From contig CAVUKH010000015.1 of NCBI GenBank assembly GCA_963742035.1, positions 1-64,000 on the forward strand: a stretch of 64,000 nt of DNA, given 5' to 3'. The notes under the pieces are model-generated. The model had not been told where the DNA came from and ran no database searches. It worked only from the letters and a program-made list of their open reading frames with translations. Shown in pieces: positions 20,556 to 29,568 of this stretch; within the stretch, counting starts at the first letter, position 1; each line of letters opens with the position of its first letter. The DNA is from Bog-473 sp963742035 (GTDB lineage: Bacteria; Actinomycetota; Acidimicrobiia; Acidimicrobiales; RAAP-2). A program made the translations under genes and the position numbers.

Positions 20556-21533
20556 TCAGGCGGCGACGAACTCTTCGAGGGCCCAATCGAGGTAGGAAGA
20601 CGAGAATCTCGACAACTTGGATGCTCCGGGAACCTCGGCAATCGCCGCGGCCGATTCCGCTGCGTACTGGCGAGCAGTTTCGATGACCTCATCGATTCGA
20701 CCGGAATTGAGGATCATTCTGGCGGCTTGCTCCAGGTCGGAACTCCGCCGTCGAAGCAACAGGGCACGAAGGTCCCCGCCACTGGGACCTGCCAGTTCCA
20801 ATAAGGCCGGCATCGTGATGACGCCGCTTCGCAGGTCGGCGCCTATCGGCTTACCCAGCCGCTCAGGATCACCGATCAGATCGAGTACATCATCAATGAG
20901 TTGGAACGCCATTCCGAAGGTCCTTCCGAACTCGCCAAAGCTGTTGACGTGTTCATCAGGCAGCGCCGCGCAGAGCGCCCCCACTCGGCAGGAGCAAGCG
21001 AACAGCGCCGCAGTCTTGGCCTCGATTGTGAAGAGATACCGGTCGATCTGCTGGCCGATGTCGAACAGATGCTGAGTCTCGGTGGTCTGACCGACGCAAA
21101 GCAACGCCACCGTACCGGCGACGTCTGATGCCACGTGTTGACCAGCCGCTGCGGCTTCGGCGGCTGCCCGTGCCATTAGGTAGGTTCCGGCCAGAAGCGC
21201 CTGGTTCCGACCTTCGACCGCATTGATGGTAGGCGTCCCCCTGCGAGTCTCCGCGTTGTCAAAGATGTCGTCGTGAACCAACGAGCCAATCTGAACCAGC
21301 TCAACGGCTACGGCCGCCGCGATAACGCGGCGATCGAACGCCCGTCCCACGTTGGCGACCGCCAGGGTGAGGGCTGGGCGAAGGCGCTTCCCACCCCCGG
21401 CCACTACTCGCAGGCAGGGAGCAGTCAGGTCCGGGGCACCCACCGTGCAGCTTGCGGTAAGCCGATCACCTACTGCTTCCAGATGCATTTCGATTTCGGA
21501 CAATCCCAAAAGGTCGAGTGGTGATGACCGCAT
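20556..21533 (-). CDS. Polyprenyl diphosphate synthase (trans-isoprenyl transferase)
   Basis: A 325-residue E-prenyltransferase with both aspartate-rich motifs: the first in LVHDDIFDNAETRRG (DDxxD, residues about 90-94), the second in FQLIDDVLDLIGDP. GGGKRLRPAL before the first motif and KTAALFACSCRVGAL between them fit the geranylgeranyl/polyprenyl diphosphate synthase family. It condenses isopentenyl diphosphate units for quinone or carotenoid chains; chain length cannot be read here. It is convergent with the CBASS operon and lies inside the proposed element, so it may be cargo. Short by comparison with the chromosomal type only at its N terminus. Confidence 0.88.
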   Translation of the reverse strand: MRSSPLDLLGLSEIEMHLEAVGDRLTASCTVGAPDLTAPCLRVVAGGGKRLRPALTLAVANVGRAFDRRVIAAAVAVELVQIGSLVHDDIFDNAETRRGTPTINAVEGRNQALLAGTYLMARAAAEAAAAGQHVASDVAGTVALLCVGQTTETQHLFDIGQQIDRYLFTIEAKTAALFACSCRVGALCAALPDEHVNSFGEFGRTFGMAFQLIDDVLDLIGDPERLGKPIGADLRSGVITMPALLELAGPSGGDLRALLLRRRSSDLEQAARMILNSGRIDEVIETARQYAAESAAAIAEVPGASKLSRFSSSYLDWALEEFVAA

Positions 21534-21636
21534 AAGAGGACGCTACCTCAGGGACCTTCTGCCCGAAATAGAAGGTGTCCACGTGTGCGGGGGGACAACA
21601 GCCTCAGGAAATCTGTTACGAAAGATGCTGCCGGAA

Positions 21637-21936
21637 CTACTGCTCCAGTCTCGGGAAGTCTTCGTATCCGACGAGCATCACGAAGCCGACGAAGTCCACG
21701 CGGTTGACGAAGCCGACCCGGTCCATATACGGCCTGAAGGCGGCTCGGCGTCGGTTCCTCTTGCTCATCATTGTTATCAGACGGTTTCCCTTCCGCAGCT
21801 CCCCGAGGTAGCGGCCTTCAGTTCCATAAACCTCCTCCTCGTAGAACCGGCCGACGTGTTCGCCGTTGTGGGTCCACAAGTTGTCTTGTTGGCGGTACCC
21901 AAAGGATCGGCCTCCCCAAGTCCAAAGCCATTCCAT
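21637..21936 (-). CDS. Small beta-rich protein with 4-fold beta-flower pattern
   Basis: A 99-residue protein with repeated short beta hairpins: WTWGGRSFGYRQQDNLWTHN, GEHVGRFYEEEVYG, EGRYLGELRKGNRLI, then a basic stretch SKRNRRRAAF. This reads as the '4-fold beta flower' type of small domain, which is common next to mobile-element cargo and of unknown function. ATG 21936 has AGGAG six bases upstream. It starts 8 bp after the end of the 152-residue gene and is probably in one transcript with it. The C-terminal tail (YMDRVGFVNRVDFVGFVMLVGY) is hydrophobic but has charged breaks, so it is not a clear membrane span. Confidence 0.6.
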   Translation of the reverse strand: MEWLWTWGGRSFGYRQQDNLWTHNGEHVGRFYEEEVYGTEGRYLGELRKGNRLITMMSKRNRRRAAFRPYMDRVGFVNRVDFVGFVMLVGYEDFPRLEQ

Positions 21937-21944
21937 AGTGACTC

Positions 21945-22403
21945 CTAACGACCAGCCGTCTTGATGTAGTCAGCGATCCCCTGGATCGCTTCACCGAGCA
22001 CACGCGCGTTCCCGTGCGGGTCTATGACAAGTACGCCGTCGAGACGGAGCCACTCCAGCGCCTCATGAGCGGCCTGCCCGGCTATCGCGTATGCGAGGCG
22101 TAGCGCCAGTTCCTCCACCGGAGTCTCGAGGAGCTGGTCTACCGTCTTGAACCCGATTGCCGCACGGACCATCCCGCGCTCGCTGGTGTCGTCAAGGTTC
22201 CGCGAGTTGCGGGTCGGACGGCCGATCCACACCTCCCAGGCGGGGTCGATCTTCTGCCCGTGGGCGGCTTGCATGGCAATCACCTGGTCGGGCGTGGACA
22301 GGTTCGGCCCCTCCCACTGAGGATGCCAGAACCGCGTCGTCAGGTTCTGCATGTGCCGATCGACGAGCTGCATGGTGATGGTCTCGACTGTTGTCATTGT
22401 CAT
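21945..22403 (-). CDS. Hypothetical protein
   Basis: A 152-residue protein of unknown family. It begins MTMTTVETITMQLVDRH, has a Trp-containing region WHPQWEGPN and WEVWIGRP, and a helical C-terminal half (ALRLAYAIAGQAAHEALEWL) ending with a helix QGIADYIKTAGR. No catalytic motif or membrane span is visible. It is the first gene of a two-gene minus-strand unit with the beta-flower protein, between the prenyl synthase and tRNA-Val. A start at the second Met (22397) is equally possible. The position suggests element cargo. Confidence 0.55.
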   Translation of the reverse strand: MTMTTVETITMQLVDRHMQNLTTRFWHPQWEGPNLSTPDQVIAMQAAHGQKIDPAWEVWIGRPTRNSRNLDDTSERGMVRAAIGFKTVDQLLETPVEELALRLAYAIAGQAAHEALEWLRLDGVLVIDPHGNARVLGEAIQGIADYIKTAGR

Positions 22404-22851
22404 TAACGGTACGCACCGGTTGTGACAACCACAGAGAGGGGGGGTGCCGGCTTTGCTCGCTGCACAACGGTCGCACCGCGTCGGTACGGTCGAGTCAAGT
22501 GGACGATGACCTGCGGAACTGCCCGAACGGCTGCGGGGCCCTCCTTGACCCCCGCTAGCAGCCGGTTAGCTCCATTCCGGAAAGGCGGCAGCCGGAACCG
22601 AGACCTCTGGCGATATTCGGTGACTCTGGGGGTACCAAGGCACCCACCGACATATGCGGCACGCGGAGAGTGCATCCTCGCCGCGCTGGACGAGTGGCTC
22701 AGTGCGAAAGCGCATGGGGCTCAGGAATCCCTCAGTGGCGACGCAGCGAACCGCACTCGAACTCCCCCCAATCGCCCCACAGACTGCCCCATTTTCTGTG
22801 CGCCTGAGCGTGACGGACGAGGTGAACAGCTCTATACTCGCAGGTGAGGCT
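22404..22851. other. Gene-free stretch upstream of tRNA-Val
   Basis: I see no supported gene in these 448 bp. Short open frames reading into the tRNA lack start signals and family features. Element ends beside tRNA genes often carry an integrase; none is present on this side. The left end of the proposed element lies outside the window, so no matching attachment repeat could be found. Confidence 0.5.
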
Positions 22852-22927
22852 TGGTGGGCCGTACAGGACTCGAACCTGTGACCCCTTGCGCGTCATGCAA
22901 GTGCGCTACCAACTGCGCCAACGGCCC
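22852..22927 (-). tRNA. tRNA-Val (GAC)
   Basis: A complete cloverleaf on the minus strand. Acceptor GGGCCGT pairs with ACGGCCC, the D stem is GCGC/GCGC, the anticodon stem CTTGC/GCAAG encloses loop ATGACGC (anticodon GAC, valine), and the T stem ACAGG/CCTGT encloses TTCGAGT. The 3' end reads ACCA, so CCA is encoded. Its 3' end faces the mobile region to the left, which is the orientation expected of an integration target. Confidence 0.95.
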
Positions 22928-23027
22928 GTCGGGCTGAGACCTTACCATCAGGCCAATTCGCGCCTCGCCCCGCCCTCCGGGCACCACTCCCCGGCACGGC
23001 GGGAGGACGGTCCCTACAATTGAGCCC

Positions 23028-23873
23028 GTGATCCCGACCGAGCGTCCCACATCGCTAAGTCCCCTGCCCGAGCTCGAGAGCCACATCACGCGGATCGCGG
23101 AGGAGGGCTACACCATCCTCCCCGATGCCATCGAGCCCGACCTGGTGGACGAAATCGACGAGGCGCTCCGCACGTTGGAGCGCGACCTGGGGACGGTGCC
23201 GGCCGACAACCTCTTCGAGGGGGTGCGCACCATGAGGGTGTACAACCTGCTCGTCCACGGCGCCACCTTCGAGAAGATCCCCGTCCATCCCAACGTGCTC
23301 CCTGTGGTGGAGGCGGTGCTCGATCCGGGCCTCTTGATCTCATCGCTCTCCTCCATCGCCATCGGTCCCGACGAACAGGCCCAGCCGATTCACGCCGACG
23401 ACCAACTCATCCCCCTGACCCGCCCCCACGTACCGATCATCTGCAACACCATGTGGGCCATCACCGACTTCACAGAGGAGAACGGGGCCACGCGCCTCAT
23501 TCCGGGCAGCCACCTGCGCGACGAGCCCCCGAACCCGCTCGAGCGCTACGACAGCATCCCGGCCGAGATGCGCAAAGGCAGCGTGCTCGTCTGGGTCGGG
23601 AGTCTCTGGCACGGAGGCGGCGCCAATCGCACCGACACGCGACGGGTGGGCATCGCCATGAATTACTGCGCCGGCTACATCCGGCAGCAGGAGAATCAGC
23701 AACTGGGCATCCCGCCTGCGCTGGTCAAGACCTTCTCCCGGCGCCTCCAGGAACTGATCGGGTACTCCGTCTACAACGGCCTGGTGGGACACATCGACAA
23801 GAAACACCCCGCCAAGGTCGTCCTCTCCGAGGACGAGGGCGTCGACATGGTCTGGGACCTGCTCAAGACCTGA
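23028..23873 (+). CDS. Phytanoyl-CoA dioxygenase (PhyH) family protein
   Basis: A 281-residue Fe(II)/2-oxoglutarate oxygenase. The metal triad is visible as QPIHADDQL (H-x-D, residues about 121-123) and the distal His in LWHGGGANRTDTRRV, where the Arg further on would bind 2-oxoglutarate. The substrate is not predictable; the family hydroxylates fatty acyl, amino-acid or antibiotic substrates. GTG 23028 is used as start because it gives the usual PhyH N terminus 100 bp after the tRNA-Val gene. It is convergent with the exonuclease gene, ending 6 bp from that gene's stop. Confidence 0.88.
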   Translation: MIPTERPTSLSPLPELESHITRIAEEGYTILPDAIEPDLVDEIDEALRTLERDLGTVPADNLFEGVRTMRVYNLLVHGATFEKIPVHPNVLPVVEAVLDPGLLISSLSSIAIGPDEQAQPIHADDQLIPLTRPHVPIICNTMWAITDFTEENGATRLIPGSHLRDEPPNPLERYDSIPAEMRKGSVLVWVGSLWHGGGANRTDTRRVGIAMNYCAGYIRQQENQQLGIPPALVKTFSRRLQELIGYSVYNGLVGHIDKKHPAKVVLSEDEGVDMVWDLLKT

Positions 23874-23879
23874 ACCGCG

Positions 23880-24599
23880 TCACGCGGCCGGCAATGCCGT
23901 GGGAGCGACCGGCCACACAGAGTCACGCGGATCGATGGGGAACATGCCTTCGGCCAGGCGCCACGAGTCGTATCCCTCCGCCCACTTCCGGTGCCAGTCG
24001 ATTTGGTCTTGGTGGAGCTGCCGGAGATCGCAGCCCCACAACACGTCATAGCGCACGGCCAGAGCGAACAGCACCTCGATGGAGGCCGTCGCATCCGTCG
24101 CGGCATCGTGGGCGTTGCCGATCTCGATCCCGTAGTGCGCACACAGGTCGGTCAACGTGCGCCTGCCCTTACGGTCGGGGTCGAAGTGGCGGTCGATCAC
24201 ACCGGCATCGAGCACGGGCCCGCGCCATCCTCGTTCGATCGGACCCTCCCCGAAGAGATCACGGGCCTGCGTCTCCAAGATGGTCAGGTCGTAGTCGAGC
24301 TTCATGCCGGCCAGGGGGACGTCACGGGCCGACGCCGCCACCACGGCATCGGAGACGAGGGAGATCGCCGCCTGGAGCGGCATGCCCTCCGCACGGGCCC
24401 GCTCCGTCGAAATGCCGTGCACCGCTGTCGCCTCCGGCGGGATCTCGCGGCCGGGGTCGATGAGACCCGACCAGCTCCTGAGCAGCACGCCTTCCACCAC
24501 GGATACCAGGGCGTAGGAGACGGGAACGTCGTTGAAACGGTCGATCCCCGTCGTCTCGAAATCGAGACCCAGCACCTCTCCGGTCGGCCATCCGCGCAC
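23880..24599 (-). CDS. DnaQ-like 3'-5' exonuclease (DEDDh)
   Basis: The core has all DEDDh motifs: Exo I VLGLDFETTGIDRF, Exo II in MKLDYDLTILETQ, and Exo III NAHDAATDATAS with the catalytic His two to five residues before the Asp. It resembles the epsilon proofreading subunit family and the stand-alone nucleases that trim DNA or RNA 3' ends. The start is uncertain: GTG 24599 begins just before Exo I and gives 239 residues, while ATG 24719 would overlap the divergent GH92 start in antisense. The C-terminal part (LHQDQIDWHRKWAEGYDSW) is typical of the actinobacterial version. Confidence 0.85.
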   Translation of the reverse strand: MRGWPTGEVLGLDFETTGIDRFNDVPVSYALVSVVEGVLLRSWSGLIDPGREIPPEATAVHGISTERARAEGMPLQAAISLVSDAVVAASARDVPLAGMKLDYDLTILETQARDLFGEGPIERGWRGPVLDAGVIDRHFDPDRKGRRTLTDLCAHYGIEIGNAHDAATDATASIEVLFALAVRYDVLWGCDLRQLHQDQIDWHRKWAEGYDSWRLAEGMFPIDPRDSVWPVAPTALPAA

Positions 24600-24717
24600 G
24601 GTGGGAGCATGCCAGCGAGTAGCGACACGACCGCGGATGCCCGGCACACCACTTCTGTCCCGGATCGATCGTTGGACGACCTGTCCCCCCGCAGTCCCCA
24701 TTGCTACGGTCCTCGAC

Positions 24718-27492
24718 ATGACCGGACCGGTCCGTCCCCGCTGGCCCCGGCGCGGTGCGTTCATGGTCACGGTGGTGCTGCTGTCCGTGCTCGGCGGTCT
24801 GGCGACGGAGGCTCCCACCGGCCTTTCGCTGCGAGCCTCGGCGAGCCAACCGCCCGCCACCGCCGGGGCTGGCCCGGCGGCACTCGTCCATCCGCTGGAT
24901 GGCACCGCGACGGGACCGGTGAGCCCGGGCACCGTGGGAGAGTTCCCCGGAGCCGACGTCCCGTTCGGCATGCTGCAGTGGAGCCCTGACACCAGCCCGA
25001 ACGCCGCGCAGTCGGGCGGGGGCTACGCCTACGGCGACTCGGAGATCAACGGCTTCAGCCTCACGCACCTGAGCGGAACCGGGTGTCCCTCGTACCAGGA
25101 TGTCCCGATACTGCCCACCGAGGGTGCCATCACCTCGCCCGAAACCACGGTCGCCGCCTTCTCGCACCAAGGGGAACACGCCGCACCGGGCGGCTACCGG
25201 GTGGTGCTGGGAGGACAGGCACCTATCGACGTCTCGCTCGCCGTGACCACGCGGTCGGGCATCTCGAGCTTCGTCTTTCCCGCCGGGTCCCAGTCAAACG
25301 TGCTCTTCAAGGTGTCGGGCAGCATCAACCCGGTCACGGCGTCGAGCGTCCACATCGTCGGCCACGACGAGATCGCCGGCCAGGTGTCGAGTGGGCAGTT
25401 CTGTGGCACCGGTACCAGCTACACGCTGCACTTCGTCGCCCGTTTCGACCGGCCGTTCTCGTCGGCCGGGACATGGGACAACGGGGGCATTTCCTCCGGG
25501 GCCGACGCCTGCTCCGGTACCACCTGCGGCTCCTTCGTGACGTTCGACACGACCAAGGAGCGGCAGGTCCTCATGAAGGTCGGCATCTCCTTCGTCAGCA
25601 CACAGGACGCCCTGCAGAATCTGCTGACGGAAGATCCGGGCTGGTCGGTGCAACGGGTGGGCGCGCGGGCGGAGCGCAGCTGGAACGCGCTTCTGGGGCG
25701 CATCGCCGTGCAGGGTGGCACGACCGACGAGCAGCACACCTTCTACACGGCGCTCTATCACTCCCTTCTCTTCCCGAATGTCGTCTCCGACGTGTCCGGT
25801 CGCTACGAGGGTAGCGACGGCAGGGTCCACACAGCCCGGGACCGCGAGGTGTACGCCAACTTCTCCGAGTGGGACATCTATCGCAGCGAGATACAACTCG
25901 AGTCCCTCGTCGCCCCCCACGCCGTGGGTGACATGGTCCAGTCGCTGGTCGACGACGCGCAACAGACAGGGTGGCTGCCCAAGTGGGCCATCGTCGGGGG
26001 CGACGAGTCGCAGATGAACGGCGACTCGGCCGACCCCATCATCGCCGACGCGCTGGCCATGGGTGTGCGCAACTTCGACGTCGGCACCGCCCTGGCGTAC
26101 ATGGTGAAGGGAGCGACGCAGGACGAGACCGGCCACGGCCTCGAGATCGAGCGGCAGTACCTGAGCCAGTACCTGTCCCAGCACTACGTCAACGCGGGAT
26201 CACTCGACCTGACGTCCATCGACTACTCCATCGGCGGCTCCGTTACCCTCGAGTACGCCATCGACGACTTCTCCATCGCCCAGGTGGCTGCCGCAGAGCA
26301 CGAACGGTCCTTGGCCTCGAGCATGAGCACGCGCGCCGCCAGCTGGGAGTACCTCTTCAATCCCGCCACGGGCTACGTGCAGGCCCGCGGCACCGACGGG
26401 AGCTTCCCTCCGGGCGCCGCCTTCGAGGCGTCGCAACTCGAACCGGGCGGACAGCTGGGCTTCGAGGAGGGCAACGCCGTGCAGTACACCTGGTCCGTTC
26501 CGCAGGACCTCGGCGCCCTGGCCACCCTCATGGGAGGTGACGCCGCCGCCGCCGGCAAACTGGAGACGTTCCTGTCCTCCCTCAACGCCACCCGTGACGT
26601 TCCCGAGGACTGGTCCGGCAACGAACCCGACGAGTGGGCCCCGTGGGAATTCGACTCGTTCGGAGCGCCCGACGAGACCCAGCACTTCGTGCGCGCCATT
26701 GTGAACGGAGAGTACGCGGACGCACCGGTCGACGAACCAGGGAACGACGACCTGGGCGCACTGTCCTCGTGGTACGTCTGGGCTGCGCTGGGGCTCTTCC
26801 CCGTCACCCCGGGAGCGGCGAACCTCGCCCTGGCCAGCCCCCTCTTCCGGACCGTGACCATCACGCTCCCGGACGGTCGGCACCTCGTCGAGCAGTCCCC
26901 GGGGGCGTCCGCCGCACGCCCCTTCATCCACGCACTGACCGTCTCGGGCGTGACCCGCCCTGCTGCCGGGCGGTCCGGGTGCGCCCCAACTCCTGCTCCA
27001 CCCACCAGTGACGGCACCTGGGACCTGCCCTGGCTTCCCGCCTCCGTCCTCAGCAGCGGCGGGACGCTGCGCTACACCCTCTCGGGTATCGCAGATCCCG
27101 ACTGGGGCTCCTCACCCGACCTTGCGCCACCATCATTCGGAACCGGGCAGCTCCCGGCGGTCGGGTTCTCGCTGCCCAGCGGCGGCACGACGCCGACAGC
27201 GGGGCAGCCGACGACGGTCCGGATCGGTGTGGCGCCGGCCGGGACGGCGGCGACAACGGTCCATTGGCAGGCGGCGCCGGATTCGGGCGGACTGACCGTG
27301 ACGCCCTCTTCGGGCACGCTCACCGTGACGCCGACCTCCAGTGGCGGCGGCTGCGACCCGGCCGCTCCCGCCACCCAGTCGCTCAGCGTCACCGCCCCGG
27401 TGGCCGGGTCCGATTCGGTGCGAGTCAGCTTCAACACCACCAGCGGTGTCACGTTGCCACCCGTCGTCGTCGACTTGCAGGTGCAGCCCTGA
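24718..27492 (+). CDS. Secreted GH92 alpha-mannosidase
   Basis: A 924-residue exported glycoside hydrolase. After a basic start, residues about 15-40 form a signal peptide. The GH92 beta domain begins with TVGEFPGADVPFGMLQWSPD and GFSLTHLSGTGCPSYQD; the catalytic helical domain contains YANFSEWDIYRSE, AIVGGDESQMNGDSAD, EEGNAVQYTWSVPQD and GNDDLGALSSWYVWAALGLFP. GH92 enzymes release terminal mannose from glycans with a calcium-dependent inverting mechanism. The last 150 residues are an extra Pro/Thr-rich beta-sandwich, perhaps a binding or spacer domain. ATG 24718 is preferred over more upstream in-frame codons because it gives a proper signal peptide. Confidence 0.92.
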   Translation: MTGPVRPRWPRRGAFMVTVVLLSVLGGLATEAPTGLSLRASASQPPATAGAGPAALVHPLDGTATGPVSPGTVGEFPGADVPFGMLQWSPDTSPNAAQSGGGYAYGDSEINGFSLTHLSGTGCPSYQDVPILPTEGAITSPETTVAAFSHQGEHAAPGGYRVVLGGQAPIDVSLAVTTRSGISSFVFPAGSQSNVLFKVSGSINPVTASSVHIVGHDEIAGQVSSGQFCGTGTSYTLHFVARFDRPFSSAGTWDNGGISSGADACSGTTCGSFVTFDTTKERQVLMKVGISFVSTQDALQNLLTEDPGWSVQRVGARAERSWNALLGRIAVQGGTTDEQHTFYTALYHSLLFPNVVSDVSGRYEGSDGRVHTARDREVYANFSEWDIYRSEIQLESLVAPHAVGDMVQSLVDDAQQTGWLPKWAIVGGDESQMNGDSADPIIADALAMGVRNFDVGTALAYMVKGATQDETGHGLEIERQYLSQYLSQHYVNAGSLDLTSIDYSIGGSVTLEYAIDDFSIAQVAAAEHERSLASSMSTRAASWEYLFNPATGYVQARGTDGSFPPGAAFEASQLEPGGQLGFEEGNAVQYTWSVPQDLGALATLMGGDAAAAGKLETFLSSLNATRDVPEDWSGNEPDEWAPWEFDSFGAPDETQHFVRAIVNGEYADAPVDEPGNDDLGALSSWYVWAALGLFPVTPGAANLALASPLFRTVTITLPDGRHLVEQSPGASAARPFIHALTVSGVTRPAAGRSGCAPTPAPPTSDGTWDLPWLPASVLSSGGTLRYTLSGIADPDWGSSPDLAPPSFGTGQLPAVGFSLPSGGTTPTAGQPTTVRIGVAPAGTAATTVHWQAAPDSGGLTVTPSSGTLTVTPTSSGGGCDPAAPATQSLSVTAPVAGSDSVRVSFNTTSGVTLPPVVVDLQVQP

Positions 27493-27537
27493 AGCGTCTC
27501 TTGCGGGTCCGACCCCTCGAAGGACGGTCCCTGCCGG

Positions 27538-27900
27538 CTACCAGGCCTTCAGCGTCTCCGAGTGGAAGTCGATGATGGCCAGCAGGTCGCCGAGACGACC
27601 GAACACAGCCTCAATGTCGACGCAGGGGTTGGTCAGGGCCCGTTCAGCCGTCGCTGCGACCTCAGCACACGTGCTCAGCATCAGTCCCACCCGCCCCCCG
27701 ACCTCCCGGTCCGGGCACGGGTTCCCCCGCATCCAGGTCGCCGCCTCCCTGGTGGCCGCCTCCAGCTCGTCCGCCGCCGCCAGCATGGTGACGTGATTCA
27801 TGCTCATCGCCGCCGAGAATCGGGTCTCGGCGTTGGTGACCCGACGCAGATCGGCCGCCGCCTTCAAGAGCCACTGCTGTGTTTCTTCTTCTTGGTCCAT
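27538..27900 (-). CDS. Small helical hypothetical protein
   Basis: A 120-residue, all-helical soluble protein from ATG 27900 (MDQEEETQQWLLKAAADL) to 27538. It contains RVTNAETRFSAAMSMNHV and a single Cys-Pro pair in GNPCPDREVGG. I do not recognise the family. Amphipathic helices and length suggest a four-helix bundle. It is convergent with the GH92 gene (46 bp apart) and stands alone. A start 33 nt further upstream is possible but lacks acidic-start homology signals. Confidence 0.5.
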   Translation of the reverse strand: MDQEEETQQWLLKAAADLRRVTNAETRFSAAMSMNHVTMLAAADELEAATREAATWMRGNPCPDREVGGRVGLMLSTCAEVAATAERALTNPCVDIEAVFGRLGDLLAIIDFHSETLKAW

Positions 27901-28331
27901 GTCGGTCTCTTGCCGGGACAGGATGAGAAGCACACCACCATGGTGCGCCGGGCCGCCCTTCTTCTGGGATTCTTACGATCGGATCCGCTCCCCCATAGGG
28001 CCGTTCGTACCGTGGCTCCACAACCTTGCGACAACTCGTGACGAAGAGCTCGTCCGAGTCCTCTTGAGCCATGAGCCGGAGGTCGCGGCGGCGTTCGCCG
28101 CTGGGTTGGTACGACCGGACAGTGACGTACCGATGGACCTGATCACCACCGAGTTTTGTTGACAGAATTCCCGGTTTGGAGCGGATCTGTTGCTCACGGC
28201 GGAGATGTCGTCCTGAGCGAATGGAAGACCTCCACGTCGAGGATCTCCTGTTCGATACCGCGACCCGGGCCGGGACCAGGCGTCAGGTAGGACGATCCGC
28301 CGGCGGGGTCGGCGCGGCACGCCCACCGGAC

Positions 28332-28392
28332 GTGGCACGTTTGCCCCGTGGCGCGTTGCGGCCCCGCCGAAGCGGGGCTGCAACTGTGCCAC
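28332..28392. repeat. Nested strong hairpin in the gene-free stretch 27901-28749
   Basis: The inner stem GTTGCGGCCCCGC / GCGGGGCTGCAAC (28355-28384, one G-T wobble) has the tetraloop CGAA. An outer pair GTGGCAC (28332-28338) / GTGCCAC (28386-28392) can extend it after an internal bulge. A long C/G run (near 28417-28433) follows. Nothing else in the 850-bp stretch between the small helical gene and the left attachment site looks coding. A terminator or a structured transcript end is likely. Confidence 0.4.
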
Positions 28393-28749
28393 CTGGTGGG
28401 TCCGAGCGATGCGACCCCGCCCCGGGGGGGGGGTGAGGGGGACGCGGGGCCGAATCGCTACCAACGACATTGACAGCCGGTCGTTACAACACCGTTTCAA
28501 ATGACGCGCTCCCGCATTCGGAATCCATAAGAAGACCGTAAAGCGGGACCCCACCAAGACTCCCGAGCACCGAAAACCGCCAGCAAGCACCCGGGGCGGC
28601 CACGACCGGGCGGCGTGGCCAGCACTGGACGACTGCTCGACGGCCATGGCTGTCGCCACAAGCGGGCACCAACCCAGCGGGCGGTCACGCCCCCCGTCCC
28701 CGTCACTCCCGGTCAAGTCGCATCCTGCATCTGAGACCCGGGAAACTCC

Positions 28750-28791
28750 TGGAGGCGGCGGGGAATCGAACCGCCGTACGAGGCTTTGCAG
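28750..28791. repeat. Left attachment repeat (attL): tRNA-Cys 3'-half copy
   Basis: The stretch shares TGGAGGCGGCGG, then GGAATCGAACC, then GGCTTTGCAG with the 3' half of tRNA-Cys at 33109-33152. The blocks are separated by the same distances, except for two bases missing after the first block. Nine bases between blocks two and three differ at several positions. It cannot fold into a tRNA because the 5' half is absent. Confidence 0.75.
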
Positions 28792-29067
28792 TTACTAGGA
28801 ACCCGTTTGCCCGAGTTCTGACGGATTCATTTGCGCAGGTCAGCCGCCATCTCCGTACAGCCTCATTCGTATGGATCCGCCCGTCTCGTGGCATCCCGGT
28901 GGCATGGAAGGCAAGCCGAGAGGCCCGACGCATAGTGCGGGCAACGATACGGTTCAAAAAGGGTCTCGGGTGTGCCTTTGGACGGGCTACCTGGATCCCG
29001 GCAGCAACATGTGCCAGCGGACCATCAGAAATGCCTCTATGCCCGATGGAGTCTCCCCGAACCGGGG

Positions 29068-29532
29068 TTAGGGGGCAGCTTCCTCACGTCCCAGGCGGAT
29101 GCCAAGTTGGTCCCAGGTCGGGGATGGCCACGACCGGCAGAGCAATTCGTCACCCACGTTGGCGATAGCAATGGTTGTGCCATGATTCAGATCGAGCAGC
29201 ATTCCGGTCGGAAACGTGGGCACCTCGTTCATCAGCTGGCGGATGTTCACGATCACGTGCCCGACGGCCTGCTCTAAGGCGGATCCCTGTGGCGGGTCCT
29301 CGATCCTCAGTTCGCCAAATTCGTCCATGTTCGCTGCTTCGAGTTCCCCTGAAGCGAGGCCAACCGAGCCGTCGCCCAGGCACCTGAAGTTGACAGGACC
29401 AAGTTCATCCAATCGGAGGCATACGGGGTTTGCGTCAGACGTGGCTCGGCCATTGAAGTAGTGAACCGATCCAGTTACAGCCACGATTGTCCGACCAACC
29501 AGGCGATCAGGTGTCAGCGTCACGGTCACCAT
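29068..29532 (-). CDS. Hypothetical protein of the tRNA-Cys element
   Basis: A 154-residue soluble protein. The N-terminal half is beta-rich (TVTLTPDRLVGRTIVAVTGSVHYFNG, in two overlapping strands), and the C-terminal half has a helix SALEQAVGHVIVNIRQLMNE followed by LLDLNHGTTIAIANVGDELL. No named domain is evident. It is the first gene inside the left end on the minus strand and lies just upstream of the duplicated membrane-protein cassette in coordinates. The start MVTVTL at 29532 has only a weak ribosome-binding site, so the N terminus is tentative. Confidence 0.5.
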   Translation of the reverse strand: MVTVTLTPDRLVGRTIVAVTGSVHYFNGRATSDANPVCLRLDELGPVNFRCLGDGSVGLASGELEAANMDEFGELRIEDPPQGSALEQAVGHVIVNIRQLMNEVPTFPTGMLLDLNHGTTIAIANVGDELLCRSWPSPTWDQLGIRLGREEAAP

Positions 29533-29568
29533 GCTGGCAGAACCGGGGTTATGGGACGCCGCTGCGAG

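Noticed and set aside
22422..22881. Possible remnant of an integrase gene reading into tRNA-Val
   Set aside because: Frames reading into the tRNA have no integrase residues (no R, HxxR or Tyr motif), no start signal, and the tail 'WAVQDSNL' is the tRNA itself read as protein.
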